Below the pieces are notes generated by a model. That model was given only the letters and a program-made list of their open reading frames with translations, did no database searches and had not been told where the DNA came from. This document shows positions 1 through 6,660 of a DNA stretch of 6,675 nt, in pieces. The DNA comes from Nitrospirota bacterium (lineage in GTDB: Bacteria > Nitrospirota > Thermodesulfovibrionia > Thermodesulfovibrionales > Magnetobacteriaceae): positions 1 to 6,675 of the forward strand of contig JADFXO010000212.1 of the NCBI GenBank assembly GCA_015233485.1, given 5' to 3'. Position numbers and translations under genes: made by a program. Within the stretch, counting starts at the first letter, position 1, and every line of letters begins with the position of its first letter.

Positions 1-37
1 TTCTACTTCTTCAACATAACTCCTGTCCATACCACTG

Positions 38-193
38 ATGATACTACTGTCGATTCATAATTGTCCAGAATTATTTGATTTGCCCTGTCCCTCCTTAGGT
101 TTTAAGGCCAGAATAAATCCACCGTGTATATTAGATGAGGCTATTGAATTAATAAGAAATATTGAACCAGATGTGAAAATATTATTCAAATGA
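38..193 (+). CDS. possible short ORF, 51 aa, coupled to the next gene
   Basis: This frame is open from a stop at 17-19 to a TGA at 191-193. The first ATG is at 38-40. The C-terminal half looks protein-like (an acidic/amphipathic stretch LDEAIELIRNIEPDVKILFK at residues 32-51), and the base composition matches the AT-rich gene that follows. Its TGA overlaps the ATG of that gene as ATGA, the usual geometry of translational coupling, and the downstream gene has no visible Shine-Dalgarno of its own. Against it: no ribosome binding site precedes the ATG, the protein is very short, and I recognise no family. It could be the remnant 3' end of a longer gene broken by a frameshift or deletion, or a chance open frame. 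The function is unknown. Confidence 0.25.
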   Translation: MILLSIHNCPELFDLPCPSLGFKARINPPCILDEAIELIRNIEPDVKILFK

Positions 194-597
194 GAAAGTT
201 TAAATATAAACAAGACAATAGGTCTTATTTTTATGCGGAGCCGATTACTGATGGTTTGCTGATCATTTCTATTGGGCATGACAACCCTTTTTTACACTTA
301 GATGTTTTATGGAAGGCTATACATGAAAATTCTTCTGAAACCACGGAGGTAATAAATCTTTATTTTGATTTACTCTCTTGCATAGGTAATAATCCAAATA
401 GATTCTATTTTATTAAGTATGACTTAACTATCGATAGACCTGATTTTTCTTCAGCTAAGTATCTTGATAATACAGGACTATCTGATGAAATAAAAGATAT
501 AATTAATAAACTATATAAATCAAAAATTAATGAAATTATAGACTATTCAGTTTTAACTAAAAGGGAAAAAGAAAATATACTTGCTTCAGCGCTTTAA
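190..597 (+). CDS. hypothetical protein, 135 aa, AT-rich accessory gene
   Basis: I do not recognise this protein. It is a small soluble-looking chain with no signal peptide or membrane segment. The N-terminal half has strand-like hydrophobic/aromatic stretches (SYFYAEPITDGLLIISIGHD at about 12-31) and a helix around LDVLWKAIHENSS. The C-terminal part is lysine- and isoleucine-rich and probably helical (DEIKDIINKLYKSKINEII, then TKREKENILASAL). The gene is far richer in A+T than the minus-strand operon and uses ATA and AGA codons freely, which suggests acquired DNA. The ATG at 190 overlaps the TGA of a short upstream frame, has no Shine-Dalgarno, and is the first start after an in-frame stop at 163-165. 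It converges on comEC with 36 bp between the two stops. Size, composition and its place as second gene after an open frame would fit an immunity- or antitoxin-like protein, but no motif shows this. Confidence 0.65.
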   Translation: MRKFKYKQDNRSYFYAEPITDGLLIISIGHDNPFLHLDVLWKAIHENSSETTEVINLYFDLLSCIGNNPNRFYFIKYDLTIDRPDFSSAKYLDNTGLSDEIKDIINKLYKSKINEIIDYSVLTKREKENILASAL

Positions 598-633
598 TAT
601 TTGATAGAGAAGTGTAAAAATGGGAATTGGCGT

Positions 634-3078
634 TTACCACACTGTAACAACCCTCTTGATATTTTTCAACTCTTCTTCGAATATCGTGGTTTTTATTAAT
701 TCATAGTCGAACTGCGTTTTCACTTTAAACCCCCGTGAGGTTTCGCGCACGAGGATTGCCCCCTGGCGGTCTGTCCGATATGTGGGAGTTGCCCTTAGAT
801 TGTATAAGACCTCTTTGGTCGGATGGCCGAAGTGATTGTCTCTGCCCGCGCTTATTACCGCAAGCGATGGGTGCAGGTAGGATATAAACTCCTCCGACGT
901 GGCCCTCCTGCTGCCGTGGTGCGATACCTTCAGGACATCTGAGCGCAGCTTCTCTTTTAACCCTATGATGACATCTTCACCCTCTGTTTCTAAATCCCCT
1001 GTGAATAGAAACGACGTATGCGCCCCCGTAACTTTGACAACAAGGGATGTGTTGTTGTTCGTCCTTTTATTTATCAGGCCCAGGCCGCCTAAGTCCTCGG
1101 GCGGGTGAAGTACTAAGAGCGTTACGTTGTCTATGTTGAGGATATCGCCGCGTTTCAGGACGATGTGCCTTCCCCGTAAGAGCTGCAAGTCTTGTCTTTT
1201 ATGGGCAATCATGCCATTGTCTATCAGGTATTTTATGTCAAATTTTCTCAGTATATTCGGCAGCCCGCCGATGTGGTCGCTGTCGCCGTGGCTTAATATC
1301 ATGGCGTCGAGGGTGTTCTTTCCCCTGTACCGCAGGTATCCCTCAAGCTGTCTGCCGTTGCTGCCGGTGTCTATGGCTATGGACTTGCCGTGTGGTGTCT
1401 CTACAAGGGCGGAGTCCCCTTGTCCGACGTCAAGAAATGTGACGATAAGCGTGTTGGGATAGACAGCAAGGTAATAAAAAATTACCAGACCCCCAAAAAC
1501 TACCGACGCGCTGATAAATAATCGAGTCTTTCTCAGGTAAAAACACACTAATATCGCATATGCGGCTATTACAAATATAAAAGGAAATGCCTTCACGTTT
1601 ATCGATGAATATGGAATGCGGGCAAACCAATCTATTATGTCAAGCATATTTTTTGTAAACAGGCCGATTATCCAGGCAAATGGAAAAAATCCGGTTACGA
1701 GATATATAAAAGAGCTGAACAGTACGATGGGAGTTATTATCAGGCACATGTACGGCACAGCTATCATATTGGCCGGCATCGAAACGGTAGATTCACTGTG
1801 GAAGGCATAGAGGATTATCGGCATTGTGCCCAGCGTGGCCGCCAGCGATACGATAAGCGTATCCCTCATGTAGGCAAATGATCGGGTCATATAGGTATGT
1901 ATTTTAGAGTCTGATTTTTTGATATAGGCGAAAAATCTGTCTATGGAGTAAAACGAGGGAATCTTCATGCCGCGGGGTTTTTCATGTTCTGTGAAGTGAT
2001 AGCCGTATTTGTCTGACGCCAGCCCTATAAACAGGCACGCAAAGAAAGAAAGCTGGTAAGATGCCGTAAATATCGACTCCGGGTCAAGAAGCTCTATGAT
2101 ACACGCGGCAAGTGCCAGTGTGTTTTTCCAATATCCCTTTCTGCAAAGAATAAGGCCGGTAAGAAAAAGCCCGCTTGTTATAAACGACCGCAGGGCCGGA
2201 ACGTGCATCCCTGAGATTAATAAATACGCGGTAACTATGGGGAGTGTCAATATCGCCGACAACTGTTTCGTGCTTATCCGGATTGTCATTCTGAGCAAGA
2301 AATTATAAGGCAAGCGGCAGACGATGAGATTGCAAATCCAAAAAATCAGGACAATAAGCATTCCGAAATGTATCCCGGAGATGCACAACAGGTATGTAAG
2401 GCCGGTTGCCCTAAAACTCTCCCTTAGCTCGTCGCTTATGCCGGACGTATCCCCAATAGTGATGGCCTTAACGACACTTGGGACGTCGCCGGAGAAGGCC
2501 GCGTCAAAGACTCTGGCAAGGCGCAGACGCTGTCTTTCGAAAAACCAGATGGTGGAATCGGAGTCTTTCACCGTTAAGAATTTTTTGACAGTGCCGCTCC
2601 ATCTTGTGTCAAATGAATAGCCTCCGGGTATCTGCGGAGGTCTGTACGACTTCATACGCGCTAACAGAGAGGCCTCTGTCCCGGGCATAAACCCCATTGG
2701 ACGCGTATAGAAAATAGAGATGGGGTTTTTGAATAAACCCGCGGGAGATGGGGTTATAACCTCAAAATCCTGCTGAAACGACGGGTTTTTTACGACGGGT
2801 CTGAATGACTGATGTTCGACTTTTACAGGCAGTGAGGTAAATACTCCGGTTACGATTAACTCATCGGGAGGCGATTTGGAATTTAGTTCGATTGGCTCAT
2901 ATCGAAGCCACGCATAGAAGAATCCGATGGATAAGATAATAAAAAGTTTAGGCGGCAACCCCTTCTTTAACAGAAATAAAACCAGTATGCAGATGGTTAC
3001 AAAGGCCGCGCATACGGGAAAATACAGCTTGCCGTAAAAGAGCGTGACCCCTAAGATGAAGGAGAGAAATAGCCACAT
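634..3078 (-). CDS. comEC: ComEC/Rec2-family DNA internalization protein
   Basis: This is the inner-membrane channel that in competent bacteria carries single-stranded DNA into the cytoplasm. At 814 residues it has the full three-part family architecture. There is an N-terminal cluster of membrane helices (about 2-60) and a DUF4131/OB-like region to about 180. The multi-helix Competence domain spans about 200-480 and contains the hallmark TGLTYLLCISGIHFGM (225-240). A C-terminal metallo-beta-lactamase-like domain starts at about 545 (LDVGQGDSALVE), with the metal-binding-type motif SHGDSDHIGG (596-605), TGD (693-695) and SHHGS (719-723), so it looks catalytically intact. A charged loop at about 355-405 separates two helix groups. 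The ATG lies 1 bp after the glmM stop with no visible Shine-Dalgarno, so translation probably depends on coupling to glmM. It is the last gene of the operon. No other competence gene is in the window, so actual DNA uptake is not shown. Confidence 0.95.
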   Translation of the reverse strand: MWLFLSFILGVTLFYGKLYFPVCAAFVTICILVLFLLKKGLPPKLFIILSIGFFYAWLRYEPIELNSKSPPDELIVTGVFTSLPVKVEHQSFRPVVKNPSFQQDFEVITPSPAGLFKNPISIFYTRPMGFMPGTEASLLARMKSYRPPQIPGGYSFDTRWSGTVKKFLTVKDSDSTIWFFERQRLRLARVFDAAFSGDVPSVVKAITIGDTSGISDELRESFRATGLTYLLCISGIHFGMLIVLIFWICNLIVCRLPYNFLLRMTIRISTKQLSAILTLPIVTAYLLISGMHVPALRSFITSGLFLTGLILCRKGYWKNTLALAACIIELLDPESIFTASYQLSFFACLFIGLASDKYGYHFTEHEKPRGMKIPSFYSIDRFFAYIKKSDSKIHTYMTRSFAYMRDTLIVSLAATLGTMPIILYAFHSESTVSMPANMIAVPYMCLIITPIVLFSSFIYLVTGFFPFAWIIGLFTKNMLDIIDWFARIPYSSINVKAFPFIFVIAAYAILVCFYLRKTRLFISASVVFGGLVIFYYLAVYPNTLIVTFLDVGQGDSALVETPHGKSIAIDTGSNGRQLEGYLRYRGKNTLDAMILSHGDSDHIGGLPNILRKFDIKYLIDNGMIAHKRQDLQLLRGRHIVLKRGDILNIDNVTLLVLHPPEDLGGLGLINKRTNNNTSLVVKVTGAHTSFLFTGDLETEGEDVIIGLKEKLRSDVLKVSHHGSRRATSEEFISYLHPSLAVISAGRDNHFGHPTKEVLYNLRATPTYRTDRQGAILVRETSRGFKVKTQFDYELIKTTIFEEELKNIKRVVTVW

Positions 3079-3079
3079 C

Positions 3080-4426
3080 TCAGGACATGGCTCGTTTGAC
3101 CGCCTGCTCTATGGTTTCGCCTAATTTCTGTATTTGCTCCATGTCTGTGCCTTCAAGCATGACCCTGATTTTGGGCTCAGTTCCAGATGGACGTACCAGT
3201 ACCCTGCCAGTGCCTTCGAGTTGTTTTTCTGCCGCGGCAATGGCTGCCAGCACATCGGGGCACTCTTTAACCGGTTTTTTGACCGCGGTCTTTACGTTTA
3301 TCAGCACCTGCGGGTAGAGCGTTACGTCTTTGACCAGCTCAGACAGGGTCTTCTTTGCTTTATTTACGATGTTGAGCACCTGGACGGCGGAGATAGGGCC
3401 GTCACCGGTGGTGTTTAGTTGCAGCATGATGATATGTCCTGACTGCTCACCGCCGAAGTTGCAGCCGGTTGCAAGCATTTTTTCCACTACGAACCTGTCT
3501 CCCACCTGTGTGCGCAGTAGTTTAATGCCGTGTTTTTGCAGGTAGTGCTCAAGCCCCAGGTTGCTCATGATGGTTGAGACTACGGTGTCCTGTTTGAGTT
3601 TCCCCTCTGTCTTGAGTTCCTTTGCCCAAATGGCCATTATCATGTCGCCGTCGACGATGTTGCCGTGTTCGTCGCAAAACAATGTCCTGTCGGCATCGCC
3701 GTCGTGGGCAACGCCTATGTGGGCGTGGTGTTTTACGACATATTCGGCGAGTCTGTCTATATGCAGGGAGCCGCAATTTGCGTTTATGTTCTTGCCGTCG
3801 GGTTTATCGTGTATGCTGATGACATGAGCGCCGAGTTCGGCAAGTAGCGTGGGGGTGACCTTGTAGGCAGCGCCGTTTGCGGAGTCGATAACTACCTTCA
3901 GGCCGTCGAATATTGCCTCTCTGGGAATGGTCGATTTCACGTATTCTATGTATCTGGCCGTTGCGTCTTCAAGCCTGTAGGCCTTTCCGATTTTATTTCC
4001 GGGGCGGTTTTCCATCGTGAATTTATCACTCAGTACAAGGCTCTCAATCTCCTCCTCCAGCGAGTCCTGGAGTTTAAATCCCTCGGCGCTGAATATCTTA
4101 ATGCCGTTGTCCTGATAGGGGTTGTGTGAGGCGGAGATGACGATGCCGGTATCAAACCGGAGCGATTTTGTCAGATATGCGATACCAGGAGTTGGCAGCG
4201 GGCCTACCAGTGTCACGTTCATGCCCATCGAACATATGCCCGAAGTCAGGGCGCTCTCTAATATATATCCTGAAAGCCTGGTGTCCTTTCCTATTAGTAT
4301 CATATTTTTGCCGTGTTTCTTATGCAATATCTTGCCTATGGCCATACCTACTCTGACAACCACCTCAGGCGTGATGGGATATGTGTTTACTGTCCCCCTT
4401 ATGCCGTCTGTGCCGAAAAGTTTCAT
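3080..4426 (-). CDS. glmM: phosphoglucosamine mutase GlmM
   Basis: GlmM interconverts glucosamine-6-phosphate and glucosamine-1-phosphate, the cytoplasmic step that feeds UDP-GlcNAc for peptidoglycan and lipopolysaccharide. The 448 residues are a normal full length, and all four alpha-D-phosphohexomutase elements are present. These are GTDGIRG (5-11), the phosphoserine loop ISASHNP with catalytic Ser100, the Mg-binding loop DGDADR (Asp242, Asp244, Asp246), and the sugar-specificity motif GEQSGH (326-331) followed by the phosphate-binding RPSGTEP (412-418). GEQSGH with the ASHNP loop favours GlmM over phosphomannomutase/phosphoglucomutase. The ATG overlaps the cdaR stop as ATGA and is preceded by a good Shine-Dalgarno (GGGAGAG about 6 nt upstream). 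In Bacillus, Lactococcus and Staphylococcus, GlmM binds CdaA and inhibits it. The same gene order here makes that interaction plausible, but it is not shown. Confidence 0.97.
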   Translation of the reverse strand: MKLFGTDGIRGTVNTYPITPEVVVRVGMAIGKILHKKHGKNMILIGKDTRLSGYILESALTSGICSMGMNVTLVGPLPTPGIAYLTKSLRFDTGIVISASHNPYQDNGIKIFSAEGFKLQDSLEEEIESLVLSDKFTMENRPGNKIGKAYRLEDATARYIEYVKSTIPREAIFDGLKVVIDSANGAAYKVTPTLLAELGAHVISIHDKPDGKNINANCGSLHIDRLAEYVVKHHAHIGVAHDGDADRTLFCDEHGNIVDGDMIMAIWAKELKTEGKLKQDTVVSTIMSNLGLEHYLQKHGIKLLRTQVGDRFVVEKMLATGCNFGGEQSGHIIMLQLNTTGDGPISAVQVLNIVNKAKKTLSELVKDVTLYPQVLINVKTAVKKPVKECPDVLAAIAAAEKQLEGTGRVLVRPSGTEPKIRVMLEGTDMEQIQKLGETIEQAVKRAMS

Positions 4427-5070
4427 TTCTTCTCTCCCACTATTATTATTTTAATCTTTACGACGTCGTTTTGATAGATCAAGCTCCTGTCCTTTAGCAC
4501 AAGACGGACGCTTTTCTCAAAGGCTGCGTCTGCGCCTTTAACATTAACAGGTTCGGTTTCGATATATTCTAACTTGTTTAGTGCCTGGCGCGCACCCTCG
4601 ACGGAGATTTCATCCGGTATGACCGTTATATCACTAATGGCAAAGCCTTTTTTCGGCTCGCCCTTTATGATAGGCTTTACCGGCATTGACATGGTAAAGA
4701 CCTCCTCCGTGTGTACTATGATATTGGACGGATTAATCTTGACCAGTGTCAACGATGGAGGTAATTTAACATTGTCCTTCGTAAAATAAAACATCGTCTC
4801 GCCTTGCTTTACCTTTGACAGATCGACAAACACATTTATATCCTTTGGCAGGAGATTCTTCACGATTTTCTCTTGCCCCTTTATGGAGACATTGACGAAT
4901 TTGGCGCTGGTCTTGGTTATTTCGACGCCTTTGGGGATGTTCCTATATTCGACGGGAAGCTCCATTATCACCTCGGACTGTCCCTTGAGTGTGACAATAA
5001 ACCACAGGATCAGGGAAAGTACGAGGGTAATCAGCTTGAGATCCGTATTTTCTGTGAAAAATTTCTTCAT
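4423..5070 (-). CDS. cdaR: YbbR-domain protein, CdaR-like c-di-AMP cyclase regulator
   Basis: This is a membrane-anchored protein of 215 residues. A short cytoplasmic N-terminus (MKKFFTENTDLK) leads into one hydrophobic helix at about 12-29 (ITLVLSLILWFIVTL). About 185 residues follow outside the membrane, with two YbbR-type beta domains at roughly 35-121 and 130-212. The repeated pattern of a domain ending in a proline-plus-hydrophobic-strand element (INPSNIIVH at 112-120; IPDEISVEG at 151-159) is typical of the family. CdaR in Firmicutes binds the cyclase CdaA in the membrane and modulates its activity. This copy has fewer YbbR units than the four of Bacillus CdaR. The gene overlaps cdaA by 4 nt (ATGA) and glmM by 4 nt, supporting co-translation. 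The CdaR name rests on family and gene order, and the direction of regulation is unknown. Confidence 0.9.
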   Translation of the reverse strand: MKKFFTENTDLKLITLVLSLILWFIVTLKGQSEVIMELPVEYRNIPKGVEITKTSAKFVNVSIKGQEKIVKNLLPKDINVFVDLSKVKQGETMFYFTKDNVKLPPSLTLVKINPSNIIVHTEEVFTMSMPVKPIIKGEPKKGFAISDITVIPDEISVEGARQALNKLEYIETEPVNVKGADAAFEKSVRLVLKDRSLIYQNDVVKIKIIIVGEKK

Positions 5071-5831
5071 TTGTGTTTTTTCCCATGGGCTGCAAATATG
5101 TCGGTCAATATGTTTCTCAAATGGGCCATATCGGGTCTCTTTTCAATCTCGCCGGCAATGGCGGTTGATATGGTTCCTGTCTCCTCCGATACGATTACCA
5201 CTATGGCGTCCGTCTCTTCAGTTATGGCAAGGGCTGCCCGGTGTCTGGTGCCGAGGAGTCTGTCTATGTCCGGCCTGAATGTTATCGGCAAAAAACACCC
5301 CGCGGCAACTATCTTGTTTCCGCTTATGACAACCGCTCCGTCGTGAATTGGCGATGTGGGATGAAATATGCTTAGTAGCAGTTCCCTTGTAACACGCGCG
5401 TCGAGATATGTCCCGATTTCGATGTAGTCTTTCAGTGTCGTATCACGCTCAAGGATTATCAGGGCGCCGATTTTTCTGGCCGAAAGGGACGCAGCCGATT
5501 TTACGATCTCGTCGAGGGATTTCAGCTCCTCAGCCGATGTAGGCCGGAAAAACGGGGACTTTCCCATCTGCGCCAGCGCCCGCCTTATCTCCGGCTGGAA
5601 CAACACTATAACCGCTATGACTATGTATGCCCAAAAGCTCTGTATCAGCCAGTCTATTGTGTATATCTTAAGATATCCCGCCACCAGCGACATTGCCAGA
5701 AGCACTCCGATTCCTATGAGCATCTCAACGGCGCGCGTCCCCCGTATCAGCAGGAGTACCCTGTAAAGCACCAGCCACACAAGGAGTATGTCCAGTATGT
5801 CCTGCCACCTAAGCTGTTCTATTAAATCCAT
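5067..5831 (-). CDS. cdaA: diadenylate cyclase CdaA (DisA_N/DAC domain)
   Basis: CdaA condenses two ATP into cyclic di-AMP, a messenger controlling potassium and osmolyte balance and envelope integrity in the bacteria where it is studied. The 254 residues show three N-terminal membrane helices (about 12-29, 35-52, 63-79) and then the cytoplasmic DAC domain. Both catalytic signatures are present: DGA at 164-166 inside TSPIHDGAVV, and RHR at 196-198 inside GTRHRAA. FQPEIRRALAQMG (78-90) is the usual linker between membrane part and catalytic domain. Length and layout match CdaA rather than DisA or CdaS. The ATG at 5831 gives the family's standard N-terminus. The preceding GGGATAG is a weak ribosome binding site. 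A promoter lies just upstream and cdaR follows with a 4-nt overlap. The enzyme should be active by motif content. Confidence 0.96.
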   Translation of the reverse strand: MDLIEQLRWQDILDILLVWLVLYRVLLLIRGTRAVEMLIGIGVLLAMSLVAGYLKIYTIDWLIQSFWAYIVIAVIVLFQPEIRRALAQMGKSPFFRPTSAEELKSLDEIVKSAASLSARKIGALIILERDTTLKDYIEIGTYLDARVTRELLLSIFHPTSPIHDGAVVISGNKIVAAGCFLPITFRPDIDRLLGTRHRAALAITEETDAIVVIVSEETGTISTAIAGEIEKRPDMAHLRNILTDIFAAHGKKHK

Positions 5832-5846
5832 CTATCCCATCGACCG

Positions 5847-5875
5847 ATTATAAGAGCCATTTGCCAAATGAACAA
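5847..5875 (-). promoter_or_regulatory. probable sigma70-type promoter of the cdaA operon
   Basis: On the minus strand there is a perfect -10 hexamer TATAAT at 5847-5852. A 17-bp spacer separates it from TTGTTC at 5870-5875, which matches the -35 consensus only in its first three bases. Transcription would start near 5840, leaving a leader of only about 9 nt before the cdaA ATG. The site lies between the repeat pair and cdaA, so it would let cdaA-cdaR-glmM-comEC be expressed independently of the upstream genes. The short leader leaves no room for a riboswitch on transcripts from this promoter. It is predicted from sequence only. Confidence 0.5.
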
Positions 5876-5895
5876 ATGTGTCCAGTTTAAAGAAT

Positions 5896-5970
5896 GGATT
5901 CCCGCTTTCGCGGGAATGACAACAGAACGGCATATCCCACGGTCTGTCATTCCCGTGAAAACGGGAATCC
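5896..5970. repeat. inverted pair of dRS3-like repeats
   Basis: There are two copies of an ATTCCC-N8-GGGAAT element in opposite orientation. Copy A has arms 5898-5905 and 5910-5917 with loop TTTC. Copy B has arms 5949-5956 and 5961-5968 with loop GAAA. Each forms its own 8-bp perfect hairpin. The 25-nt segment 5896-5920 is complementary to 5946-5970 at 23 of 25 positions, so the whole can also fold into one long cruciform/hairpin with a 25-nt loop. The two differences are a paired C-G to T-A change that keeps each small stem intact. The ATTCCC-N8-GGGAAT form matches the dRS3 repeats of Neisseria, and similar dispersed elements occur in many Proteobacteria and Nitrospirota. Possible effects are transcription attenuation, mRNA protection or recombination target. 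No U-run follows, so it is not a standard intrinsic terminator. Confidence 0.85.
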
Positions 5971-6029
5971 AGAATGTTGTAGGTACAGAGAGCTACAGTA
6001 TTTTGCAATTGGCTCATAATCTATCCCGT

Positions 6030-6224
6030 TTATTTTCTTGTGAGTACGATTCTGTGCTTTATGAGTGATATCTCTTTTATTTGTCCGTCGAAAAACTTTT
6101 GCTCACCGAACAGGTTTTTGATGAACAGCTTGCCATCTTCCGGTCGTATAACGTCAACGTTTTCTAAATAAAGGATTTCACCCTTGCCGTCATGCTCATC
6201 TATATATACGTTTGCTTCACACAT
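6030..6224 (-). CDS. CooT-family nickel-binding protein
   Basis: This is a 64-residue cytoplasmic protein starting MCEANVY. The conserved Cys2 is the only cysteine and is the nickel ligand in Rhodospirillum CooT, a small homodimeric protein linked to carbon monoxide dehydrogenase maturation. The rest fits the compact beta-barrel pattern of the family (GEILYLENVDVIRPEDGKL, then QIKEISLIKHRIVL). The start is fixed by the Cys2 motif and by an excellent Shine-Dalgarno, AAGGAGGT, located inside the last codons of the upstream gene. The two reading frames overlap by 8 nt (ATGTGTGA). No CODH or hydrogenase gene is visible here, so the client enzyme is unknown. Older annotations call the family a predicted RNA-binding protein. 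Family assignment is fairly secure from the N-terminus and length; the nickel role is by homology. Confidence 0.85.
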   Translation of the reverse strand: MCEANVYIDEHDGKGEILYLENVDVIRPEDGKLFIKNLFGEQKFFDGQIKEISLIKHRIVLTRK

Positions 6225-6645
6225 CTTTTACCTCCTTACATAATAATGCAATCCTCTCAACAAGGCTGTCAACCAAATGTGGCAGCGGCTCTCTGACCAC
6301 GCCAATGACCTCAAGGCCCTCCTGATTCAGCGGCAGGAGGAGCTTCTTTGCCTTCGCACATGCAATGGAGCGTGCCATCGGGGGCGTCAACTCCCCCATC
6401 ATGGAATCAGCCATGATGATACTTATCGGGCCAAGGATAACGTCTACCTTACTGACGTTTACCGCAATGGCGTTTTCGCCCGTTGCGCCTTTGTTGGCCT
6501 TAGCCCTGAGCATAGAGGCAGTAGCCGCCGAATTCGTACCCAGGGCTACGATTTCCAGCTCGTCGCCAAAATCGTCGCGCAGCCTTCTTACTATAACACT
6601 CCCGATTCCGCCGCCTTGCCCGTCCACAACCGCTATCTTAAGCAT
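6217..6645 (-). CDS. DUF3842 family protein, Rossmann-like
   Basis: This is a 142-residue soluble protein of the uncharacterised DUF3842 family. It opens with a strand followed by a glycine-rich loop, MLKIAVVDGQGGGIGS, resembling the nucleotide-binding turn of Rossmann folds (GQGGGIG at 9-15). Other notable segments are LGTNSAATASMLRAKA (35-50), GATGENAI (53-60) and GPISIIMADSMMGELTPPMA (72-91), which look like loops lining a binding site, and a conserved-looking cysteine at 96. No catalytic activity is known to me. The ATG gives the usual family N-terminus; the frame stays open to the window edge without another ATG, GTG or TTG. Only a weak AAGAG ribosome binding site precedes it. Its 3' end contains the Shine-Dalgarno of the CooT-like gene and overlaps it by 8 nt, so the two proteins are probably made together. 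Confidence 0.88.
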   Translation of the reverse strand: MLKIAVVDGQGGGIGSVIVRRLRDDFGDELEIVALGTNSAATASMLRAKANKGATGENAIAVNVSKVDVILGPISIIMADSMMGELTPPMARSIACAKAKKLLLPLNQEGLEVIGVVREPLPHLVDSLVERIALLCKEVKDV

Positions 6646-6660
6646 TGCTCTTGTCGTGCG

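Noticed and set aside
55..279. Minus-strand open frame of 74 codons opposite the AT-rich plus-strand genes
   Set aside because: It overlaps the better-supported plus-strand gene, has low-complexity composition and shows no family features.
612..640. Hairpin GTGTAAA/TTTACCAC between the convergent genes as a bidirectional terminator
   Set aside because: The stem is short with a bulge, AT-rich and has a 14-nt loop; it is too weak to call.
5896..5970. Intrinsic terminator after the CooT-like gene
   Set aside because: The hairpins are strong, but neither strand has a T-run directly after a stem, so a standard rho-independent terminator is not supported.
5896..5970. CRISPR-like array
   Set aside because: There are only two units, in opposite orientation, each internally palindromic and of dispersed-repeat type; there is no regular spacer structure and no cas gene.
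5832..6017. Minus-strand open frame of 61 codons between the CooT-like gene and cdaA
   Set aside because: It is a translation of the dRS3-like repeats (SRESGNP signature), with no ribosome binding site or family match.
5832..6029. c-di-AMP (ydaO/yuaA-type) riboswitch upstream of cdaA
   Set aside because: Most of this 198-bp region is the repeat pair and the promoter; I see no riboswitch-like core, and the predicted leader is about 9 nt.
5868..6068. Plus-strand open frame of 66 codons across the repeat pair
   Set aside because: It carries repeat signatures (WIPAFAGMT, VIPVKTGIQ) and runs into the 3' end of the CooT-like gene; it is not a real protein gene.
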